DNA from: Clostridiales bacterium
GTDB taxonomy: Bacteria > Bacillota_A > Clostridia > Oscillospirales > Acutalibacteraceae
Assembly (NCBI GenBank): GCA_009774735.1
Contig: VSOH01000132.1
Coordinates: 1-5,124, forward strand
DNA length: 5,124 nucleotides
Direction: 5' to 3'
The first letter of the stretch is position 1, and every line of letters starts with the position of its first letter. Both the position numbers and the translations under genes were made by a program. Of this stretch, positions 1-5,124 are shown in pieces. Below the pieces are notes generated by a model. It was not told where the DNA came from. It saw only the letters and a program-made list of their open reading frames with translations, and searched no databases.

Positions 1-25
1 ATAATAAACTAAATTTTACAGATAT

Positions 26-32
26 GGGTGAG
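26..32 (+). promoter_or_regulatory. Ribosome binding site deciding the gltX start
   Basis: The GGGTGAG stretch contains GGTGA, which pairs with the 3' half of the anti-Shine-Dalgarno sequence (AGGAGGTGATC). It sits four bases before the ATG at 36, which suits a match to that half. The in-frame ATG at 24 has only AT-rich sequence before it and would overlap this site. This supports starting translation at 36, although the match is weaker than those of the other two genes. Confidence 0.55.
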
Positions 33-35
33 AAT

Positions 36-1697
36 ATGACTGATTATAACAAGCTTGCGGAATTATTATTTCCGAATATAGATAAAACCCCTGATGATTA
101 CGAGGCTTTATATCCTGTAAGGGATTTAAAGGAAGGTGCAAGGGTAACACGTTTTGCTCCAAGTCCTACAGGCTTTTTGCATTTCGGCAATTTGTTTACC
201 TGCATTGTTGCTTATACAACCGCTAAAAATACAGACGGTGTATTTTATGTGCGTGTTGAGGATACCGACCAGAAGCGCAAGGTTGAGGGTGCTATAGGCT
301 CAATGCTTAAAAGCCTTTCTGTATATGGTGTCAATGCCGATGAGGGTGTTGTTGGTGACGATGAGGAAATCGGTGCTTATGGCCCTTATTATCAGAGTCA
401 TAGAAAAGATATATACCAATGCTATGCAAAATCACTTGTTATGCAGGGCTTGGCTTATCCCTGCTTCTGTTCTGCCGAGGAGATTGATGAAATCCGACAG
501 CAGCAGGAAAAAGAGGATATTAAGGGATACTACGGCAGATACGCTAAGTGCCGTGACCTTTCTTATGAAGAGATAGAGAAAAATATTAACGCAGGCAAGC
601 CCTGGACATTACGTTTAAAATCACCCGGTGATATCACTAAAAAATGCTATTTTGATGATATGATTAAGGGCAAAATCGAAATGCCTGAGAATGTTATTGA
701 TGTTGTTCTGCTTAAAACAGATGGTATTCCTACATATCATTTTGCACACGCAATTGATGACCATTTGATGAGGACAACCCATGTTTTCCGCGGTGATGAG
801 TGGATTGCTTCCGTTCCGCTGCATTTACAGCTTTTCAAGCTGTTGGGCTTCAAGCCTGTTAAATATGCACACGTTGCTCCTATTATGAAGGAGGAAAACG
901 GCGGTAAACGAAAGCTTTCAAAGCGTAAGGATCCTGAGGCAGCAGTCACCTTCTATGCAGAAGAGGGCTATCCTAAGGACAGCGTGAATGAATATGTGAT
1001 GACCATTGCTAACTCGAATTTTGAGGATTGGCGCAGAGCGAATAAGGATGCAGGTCTGGACAAATTTCCGTTTAATCCTAAAAAAATGTCTGTTTCAGGT
1101 GCACTGTTTGATATTGCAAAGCTGACAGACGTTTCTAAAAATGTTATCAGTATGATGACAGCCGAGAATGTTTTTGAGCAGTCATATGAATGGGCTAAGG
1201 AATATAATCAGCAGCTTGCTTCACTTTATGAGCAGGACAAGGCTTATGCAGCGGCAGTGCTTAATATTGACCGCGGTAACAAGAAGCCGAGAAAGGATAT
1301 AGCTAAGTGGAGTGACATCCCTGACTATATCAGCTATATGTATGATGAAACCTTTAATGAAAACTATGAGCTTGCAGGCAATGCAACACCTGAATTAGCA
1401 ATTGAGGTTTTAGAGCGTTATAAGGATATTGTTGATGTTAATGACGACAAGGACATATGGTTTGAAAAAATCAAGTCGCTTTGCGAGCCTGTGGGCTGTA
1501 CACCGAATGTTAAGGAATTCAAGCAGAATCCGGATGCATTCAAAGGTCACGTCGGCGATGTTTCAACAATTATCCGTGTTGCATTAACAGGCAGAACCAA
1601 TACACCTGACCTTTGCTCAATCACAGCACTGCTTGGCAGTGACACAGTGGCAAAGCGAATTGAAAATGCAATTAACTATTATAAGGAGGAGAAATAA
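36..1697 (+). CDS. gltX: Glutamate--tRNA ligase (divergent, long clostridial form)
   Basis: Cytoplasmic class I aminoacyl-tRNA synthetase that attaches glutamate to tRNA(Glu) using ATP. Residues 39-46 read RFAPSPTG, whose Arg binds the substrate carboxylate in the family. They are followed by HFGN (49-52), a variant of HIGH. Further family blocks are EDTD, GPYYQSHR, DGIPTYHFA with DDHLM, THVFRGDEW, and the KLSKR form of KMSKS at 293-297. C143-x-C145 and C172-R-D174 fall where the zinc site of E. coli GluRS lies, with Asp in the last position. The C-terminal helical anticodon-binding part ends with the usual RVALTG and ALLGSDTVAKRI-type blocks. At 553 residues it is longer than the usual 470-490: about 38 residues precede RFAPSPTG, against about 5 in E. 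coli, and the segment after KLSKR is also unusual. Start 36 was chosen over ATG 24 because of the ribosome binding site. It overlaps the next gene by one base. Whether it charges only tRNA(Glu) cannot be read directly, but the adjacent glnS makes a discriminating enzyme likely. Confidence 0.93.
   Translation: MTDYNKLAELLFPNIDKTPDDYEALYPVRDLKEGARVTRFAPSPTGFLHFGNLFTCIVAYTTAKNTDGVFYVRVEDTDQKRKVEGAIGSMLKSLSVYGVNADEGVVGDDEEIGAYGPYYQSHRKDIYQCYAKSLVMQGLAYPCFCSAEEIDEIRQQQEKEDIKGYYGRYAKCRDLSYEEIEKNINAGKPWTLRLKSPGDITKKCYFDDMIKGKIEMPENVIDVVLLKTDGIPTYHFAHAIDDHLMRTTHVFRGDEWIASVPLHLQLFKLLGFKPVKYAHVAPIMKEENGGKRKLSKRKDPEAAVTFYAEEGYPKDSVNEYVMTIANSNFEDWRRANKDAGLDKFPFNPKKMSVSGALFDIAKLTDVSKNVISMMTAENVFEQSYEWAKEYNQQLASLYEQDKAYAAAVLNIDRGNKKPRKDIAKWSDIPDYISYMYDETFNENYELAGNATPELAIEVLERYKDIVDVNDDKDIWFEKIKSLCEPVGCTPNVKEFKQNPDAFKGHVGDVSTIIRVALTGRTNTPDLCSITALLGSDTVAKRIENAINYYKEEK
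1683..1689 (+). promoter_or_regulatory. Ribosome binding site of glnS inside the gltX end
   Basis: A full AAGGAGG lies seven bases before the glnS ATG at 1697 and within the last codons of gltX. With the TAATG overlap at 1695-1699 it suggests that ribosomes finishing gltX restart on glnS, keeping the two products in step. It also supports the start at 1697 over the second in-frame ATG at 1712. Confidence 0.85.
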
Positions 1698-3385
1698 TGG
1701 CTGAAGAAATAATGAAGGAAGAGGAAAAGGAAATCACCTCAAACTTTATACATGATTTTATTGACGAGGATCTTGCAGAGGGCAAGTATCAGGGTATTCA
1801 GACCCGTTTCCCTCCCGAGCCGAACGGCTATCTCCATATTGGTCACGCCAAGGCTATCTGCATTAATTTCGGTGTAAAGGACAAATATAAGGGTGTGTGC
1901 AATCTCCGCCTTGATGATACGAATCCGACCAAAGAGGATACAGAGTATGTTGAGGCTATTGAAGAGGATATTAAATGGCTCGGCTTCGACTATGACAATG
2001 TTTATTATGCCAGTGACTACTTTGATTTTATCTATGAATGTGCAATCAAGCTGATTAAAAAAGGCAAGGCTTTCGTTTGTGAATTAAGCCCTGAGGAAAT
2101 GAGAGCGTACAGAGGAACACTCACCGAGGCAGGCAAGAATTCACCTTACAGGGACAGACCCATTGAGGAAAATCTTGACCTGTTTGAGCGTATGACAAAG
2201 GGTGAATTCCCTGAGGGTAAAATGGTGCTCAGAGCAAAGATTGATATGGCATCACCTAACCTTAATATGCGTGACCCGATTATTTATCGTATTATGTATG
2301 CACATCACCACAGAACAGGTGACAAGTGGTGCGTTTATCCGATGTATGACTTTGCACATCCTCTTAGTGATGCCTATGAAAGAGTAACACATTCACTCTG
2401 CTCACTTGAATTTGAAAATCACAGACCGCTCTATGACTGGTTTGTAAATGAGCTTATCGACTGGGAAAAACCAAGACAGATTGAGTTTGCAAGAATGAAT
2501 CTGAACTATACGCTTACATCTAAAAGAAAGTGCTTAAAGCTTGTTCAGGACGGTATTGTTGACGGCTGGGATGATCCTCGTATGGCAACAATCAGCGGTA
2601 TGAGAAGACGTGGTTATCCTGCTGAGGCAATCCGTGATTTTTGTGAAAGAATCGGTGTTTCAAAGGCTTACAGCGTTATCGACTTTGCACTGCTTGAGGC
2701 TTGCGTTCGTGATAACCTCGGTGCGAATTCGCCAAGAGCAATGGCTGTTATTGATCCGCTTAAGCTTGTTATTGACAATTATCCTGAGGATAAAACAGAG
2801 GATATTGCGTGTGAATATCACCCTGATCATCCTGAATACGGCTCAAGGGTAATGCCTTTCTCAAAAGAGCTGTGGATTGAGAAAAATGACTTTATGATTG
2901 AGCCTATCAAGAAGTACAGACGTCTTTTTGTGGGCAATGAGGTAAGACTTTATAAGGCTTATTTTGTTACCTGCACAGGCTATGACCTTGATGAAAACGG
3001 TGAGGTATGCTGTGTTCATTGTACCTATGACCCTGAAACCCTCGGCGGTGACGCTCCTGACGGCAGAAAGGTTAAGGGTACAATTCATTGGGTATCGGCA
3101 AAGGAAAATGTTCCCGTTAAAATCAATCTTTATGAAAGACTATTTGATGTTCCGAATCCAAGTGATGAGGAGGGTGTAAGCTCCTTTGAGGATAACCTTA
3201 ATCCCGACTCACTTGTTGTTAAGGAGGGCTATGCAGAAAAGGCTCTTTCAGACTGTGAGATTGGTGCAAAATACCAGTTTATGAGAAACGGCTATTTCTG
3301 CAAGGACAGAACATCAACAGATGAACATCCTGTATTTAACAGAACAGTTGCCCTGCGTGACAGCTTTAATAAAAAGAATAATTAA
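1697..3385 (+). CDS. glnS: Glutamine--tRNA ligase
   Basis: Cytoplasmic class I synthetase that attaches glutamine directly to tRNA(Gln), as an alternative to the GatCAB amidation route. The 562 residues follow E. coli GlnS (554) almost block by block: FPPEPNGYLHIGH with HIGH at 47-50, DDTNP at 73-77, YRGTL, GKNSPYRDR, RAKIDMASP, KWCVYPMYDF at 210-219, THSLCSLEFE around 231-240, and WDDPRMATISG followed by RRRGY. The KMSKS loop is LTSKR (273-277). D73, Y217 and C235 line up with E. coli D66, Y211 and C229, which lie in the glutamine pocket, so specificity for Gln is well supported. The C-terminal two-barrel anticodon-binding region is recognisable from RVMPFSKELWIE, YRRLFVGNEVRL and KVKGTIHWVSA. 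There is no YqeY extension. The first 16 residues are a short highly charged leader. It is co-transcribed with gltX and ends just before a strong terminator. GlnRS is absent from many Firmicutes, and its bacterial spread is generally attributed to horizontal transfer. Confidence 0.97.
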   Translation: MAEEIMKEEEKEITSNFIHDFIDEDLAEGKYQGIQTRFPPEPNGYLHIGHAKAICINFGVKDKYKGVCNLRLDDTNPTKEDTEYVEAIEEDIKWLGFDYDNVYYASDYFDFIYECAIKLIKKGKAFVCELSPEEMRAYRGTLTEAGKNSPYRDRPIEENLDLFERMTKGEFPEGKMVLRAKIDMASPNLNMRDPIIYRIMYAHHHRTGDKWCVYPMYDFAHPLSDAYERVTHSLCSLEFENHRPLYDWFVNELIDWEKPRQIEFARMNLNYTLTSKRKCLKLVQDGIVDGWDDPRMATISGMRRRGYPAEAIRDFCERIGVSKAYSVIDFALLEACVRDNLGANSPRAMAVIDPLKLVIDNYPEDKTEDIACEYHPDHPEYGSRVMPFSKELWIEKNDFMIEPIKKYRRLFVGNEVRLYKAYFVTCTGYDLDENGEVCCVHCTYDPETLGGDAPDGRKVKGTIHWVSAKENVPVKINLYERLFDVPNPSDEEGVSSFEDNLNPDSLVVKEGYAEKALSDCEIGAKYQFMRNGYFCKDRTSTDEHPVFNRTVALRDSFNKKNN

Positions 3386-3389
3386 TGTG

Positions 3390-3428
3390 AAACGGCATTG
3401 ATACAATTCAGTATCAATGCCGTTTTTT
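3390..3428 (+). terminator. Intrinsic terminator of the gltX-glnS operon
   Basis: A perfect inverted repeat pairs 3390-3404 (AAACGGCATTGATAC) with 3411-3425 across a six-base AATTCA loop, and runs into six T's at 3423-3428. It starts four bases after the glnS stop. Read on the - strand, the same hairpin lies just past the end of the convergent gene, but only TTT follows it. It may therefore also stop that transcript, less efficiently. Confidence 0.93.
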
Positions 3429-3432
3429 GTTG

Positions 3433-5043
3433 TTACATATTGTCCGATATTGCAGTATTAACCTGCTCTCGAATATCTTCAAGCCAGCGTGCATCGTGTG
3501 GATATTCGGTAAAGGTGATGGGGTTATCAATCCCTTTTTCAATGATTTCAAGCGTTTTATCGTAACCGATTTTGCTTTCAAGCAATTTCAATGCCAGCAT
3601 ATCCTGTATTCCGTCATAAAAAACGTGTAATCGCAGTGAGTCAAGGGGCATACCGTTTTTACCCGGGTAAACGACATAGCTGTCGCCGGACGGGAACTTT
3701 CCGCCTGCGTCTGCCGTTTCAAAGGGGTCAATTACAGCTTTTGAATATTGACTGTAATAAAAATTATAGCCCCAGTGCAAAAAGCCCTTAACATTATATT
3801 TATATAGCTGCAGTCCCAAAATCCTGTTTCTCTCAGACGGCATAGCAAAAAAACGGTTTGATACATATTTGCTTCCCTGAGCACCGCAGTAATATGTCCA
3901 CAGCTCAGGCACATTGCCGATAAACGGCTTAATGTGGTCCGTTGCAGGTATAGGCAGTTTAATAAGTCCGTTTTTGTAAAGCGTGTAAGATGAAAGCGCA
4001 TCAACGATTTTAAAATTTTTAAAATTCCGATTAACAATTTTTGATGCCTTGCCATAGGTGAATTTCATTGACCCTGCAGGCTCGTCAGAGATATGTAACA
4101 GACATTTGCTGCGTATGTTCTTTTTATCAATATATGCAGTCAGTGCGTCAGCAAACTGTTTGATGAACAGCTTGTATCTTATTCCGCTTGCCATTGTTTT
4201 CCAGCCAAAAATACGCTTTTGCTTTCCGTTTTTCTCTGCTATGATTTTTGGTGCATGGCGTGCCCCCCACTGGGTGAAAAGATGGCTCATTTCATAGTAT
4301 TCAATATTGCAGCGTTCACACATTTCAATCCATTTGTCAAGTTTTTTAAAGGAGAACGAATATTTATTTAAGCCTTCAACTTTAACATCAACAAGCTGAA
4401 CGGTGGGTCTTTCGCCGCCTACCTTAGTGTCAAGGGGAGGTGTGAAAAGGGGAGTCAGCACGCAGTTCATTCCATATTCCGCAGCACGGCGCAGGTAGTT
4501 TTCGGTAACTCTCCAGTATTCGTCGCTAAAGGCTTCAAAGCCGTATATACTCATAAGACAGTCCGTGTGAAACCAGTTTGTATATATCAGCTCCTGCTTT
4601 GGCAGAAATGCATCAATAATGGTTATACTGATACTGCATTTTTCATCACCATACTCTACGCATATATCGTGATCGCCTGCAGGAAGAGCCTCATCTGCAA
4701 TCTGTACCCATACAGCGTTGTAGCCGTCATTCTGTGCAGTGAAGCCTGTGCCGTCGATGGGCATCAGTAAATCGGGATAATACTCCTGTGGCTCAAGGTA
4801 GTAATCATCGGCGTTTTTGGCTTTAACATATCCACCTTTAATCATTTTAACTTCGGAGAATTTCAGATAATCAGAAAGTGCTGATTTAACGGTGAAGAAT
4901 ATTTCCTGTCCTTTTCTGGCATCAAAAACAATTTGAAATGCCTTCTTTTCATTTTTCAGCATGGATAAGGCTGTAAGCTCATAAATATTCTTGCTGTTTG
5001 GAAAAACCTTTTCCAAAGATGAAGTAATAAATATTTTTTTCAT
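3433..5043 (-). CDS. DUF4091/GH123-like putative glycoside hydrolase
   Basis: Probable cytoplasmic carbohydrate-active enzyme of 536 residues; the substrate is unknown. The layout fits DUF4091 proteins: a beta-rich N-terminal domain (about 1-145), a barrel-like middle (about 150-430), and a C-terminal DUF4091 region (about 410-525) containing GFLHWGYNFYY, FPSGDSYVVYPG and YDGIQDMLALKLLE. SHLFTQWGARHAPKI at 253-267 is a recognisable family block. An HISDEP motif places the acidic pair D320-E321 after a predicted strand. In GH123 beta-N-acetylgalactosaminidases such a D-E pair carries out substrate-assisted catalysis (Asp orients the N-acetyl group, Glu is the acid/base). Matching this pair to GH123 is my inference from memory of the family. 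The N-terminus (MKKIFITSSLEKVF) has no hydrophobic core, so no signal peptide is seen, and no membrane segment is evident. It is transcribed alone within the window, convergent to glnS, with no transporter or sugar gene visible nearby. The assignment to DUF4091 is firm; the activity is tentative. Confidence 0.85.
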   Translation of the reverse strand: MKKIFITSSLEKVFPNSKNIYELTALSMLKNEKKAFQIVFDARKGQEIFFTVKSALSDYLKFSEVKMIKGGYVKAKNADDYYLEPQEYYPDLLMPIDGTGFTAQNDGYNAVWVQIADEALPAGDHDICVEYGDEKCSISITIIDAFLPKQELIYTNWFHTDCLMSIYGFEAFSDEYWRVTENYLRRAAEYGMNCVLTPLFTPPLDTKVGGERPTVQLVDVKVEGLNKYSFSFKKLDKWIEMCERCNIEYYEMSHLFTQWGARHAPKIIAEKNGKQKRIFGWKTMASGIRYKLFIKQFADALTAYIDKKNIRSKCLLHISDEPAGSMKFTYGKASKIVNRNFKNFKIVDALSSYTLYKNGLIKLPIPATDHIKPFIGNVPELWTYYCGAQGSKYVSNRFFAMPSERNRILGLQLYKYNVKGFLHWGYNFYYSQYSKAVIDPFETADAGGKFPSGDSYVVYPGKNGMPLDSLRLHVFYDGIQDMLALKLLESKIGYDKTLEIIEKGIDNPITFTEYPHDARWLEDIREQVNTAISDNM

Positions 5044-5053
5044 ATCGGTTATT

Positions 5054-5059
5054 CTCCTT
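5054..5059 (-). promoter_or_regulatory. Ribosome binding site of the DUF4091 gene
   Basis: On the - strand AAGGAG lies ten bases before the ATG at 5043. The spacing is slightly long but workable. No other in-frame start with a better site lies close by, and the protein start (MKKIF) is typical. Confidence 0.8.
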
Positions 5060-5078
5060 GAATTTTGATTGATTTACC

Positions 5079-5091
5079 TTGATTTTATCAA
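5079..5091 (-). promoter_or_regulatory. Small dyad over the -10 box, possible operator
   Basis: TTGAT-AAA-ATCAA is a perfect five-base inverted repeat with a three-base centre, lying across the -10 box of the DUF4091 gene promoter. A repressor bound here would block RNA polymerase. The arms are short and AT-rich, so chance is a real alternative, and no regulator gene is visible in the window. Confidence 0.2.
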
Positions 5092-5110
5092 AAGGACTAT
5101 GTTTTGTAAA
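5082..5110 (-). promoter_or_regulatory. Sigma-A type promoter of the DUF4091 gene
   Basis: On the - strand a -35 box TTTACA (5110-5105, five of six matches to TTGACA) is separated by exactly 17 bases from a -10 box TAAAAT (5087-5082, five of six matches to TATAAT). TG at 5090-5089 gives an extended -10 (TGaTAAAAT). Transcription would start near 5075, leaving a leader of about 30 bases that contains the ribosome binding site. This implies the gene is expressed from its own promoter and not from a gene further right. Confidence 0.75.
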
Positions 5111-5124
5111 GTATATTGCTTTCT

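Noticed and set aside
24..35. Upstream in-frame ATG at 24 as the gltX start
   Set aside because: It has no Shine-Dalgarno sequence before it, while ATG 36 has GGTGA at a workable distance. The added four residues (MGEN) are not part of any recognisable motif.
1..35. T-box or other leader regulator for the synthetase operon
   Set aside because: Such leaders are common before synthetase genes in Firmicutes, but only 35 bases precede the start here and they show no hairpin or T-box motif. Any such element would lie outside the window.
180..191. HFGN read as a broken HIGH motif, making the first gene an inactive paralogue
   Set aside because: The other catalytic blocks (RFAPSPTG, EDTD, RGDEW, KLSKR) are intact, the frame is open over the full length, and bacterial GluRS tolerates changes at the last HIGH position.
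2513..2527. LTSKR in GlnRS as a defective KMSKS loop
   Set aside because: The family normally has a degenerate V/L-M/T/L-SKR form here and the catalytic S-K-R is kept.
3390..3425. The inverted repeat as a mobile-element end or attachment site
   Set aside because: Its position just after a stop codon, six-base loop and following T-tract are explained by an intrinsic terminator. No transposase or second copy is present.
3427..3630. A + strand 67-codon open frame starting inside the terminator
   Set aside because: It begins in the T-tract, has no ribosome binding site and runs antisense to the end of the DUF4091 gene.
3732..4055. A 107-codon open frame on the - strand within the DUF4091 gene
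   Set aside because: It lies wholly inside the larger gene in another frame and has no recognisable protein pattern. The enclosing frame carries clear DUF4091 blocks across the same bases.

Overview
This window looks like ordinary chromosome from a low-to-moderate GC Firmicute, most likely a gut-type Clostridia (Oscillospiraceae/Ruminococcaceae-like). The reasons are the A/T-rich codon choice, strong AAGGAG-type ribosome binding sites, a sigma-A style promoter, and the divergent long form of glutamyl-tRNA synthetase next to a glutaminyl-tRNA synthetase. The lineage is inferred from the look of the proteins, not from a search. I see no mobile element, CRISPR array, RNA gene or phage gene.

Left to middle (36-3385, + strand): two class I aminoacyl-tRNA synthetase genes form a tight operon. 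The first encodes a 553-residue glutamate--tRNA ligase with an N-terminal extension, an HFGN variant of the HIGH motif and a KLSKR loop. The second encodes a 562-residue glutamine--tRNA ligase very close to the E. coli GlnS pattern. Their stop and start codons overlap by one base (TAATG), and the glnS ribosome binding site lies inside the last codons of gltX, so translation is probably coupled. Together the two enzymes charge tRNA(Glu) and tRNA(Gln) directly. The operon promoter lies left of the window. The operon ends at a 15-bp perfect hairpin followed by six T's (3390-3428).

Right (3433-5043, - strand): a convergent gene encodes a 536-residue cytoplasmic DUF4091/GH123-like putative glycoside hydrolase. 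It has its own promoter (TTTACA, 17 bp, TGaTAAAAT) and ribosome binding site at the right end of the window. Nothing links it functionally to the synthetase operon; the two units meet tail to tail across 47 bases that are mostly terminator. No stretch over 300 bases lacks a gene.

I found no clear sign of a previously undescribed system. The items most worth a second look are the divergent GluRS, its coupling with GlnRS, and the unknown substrate of the GH123-like protein.
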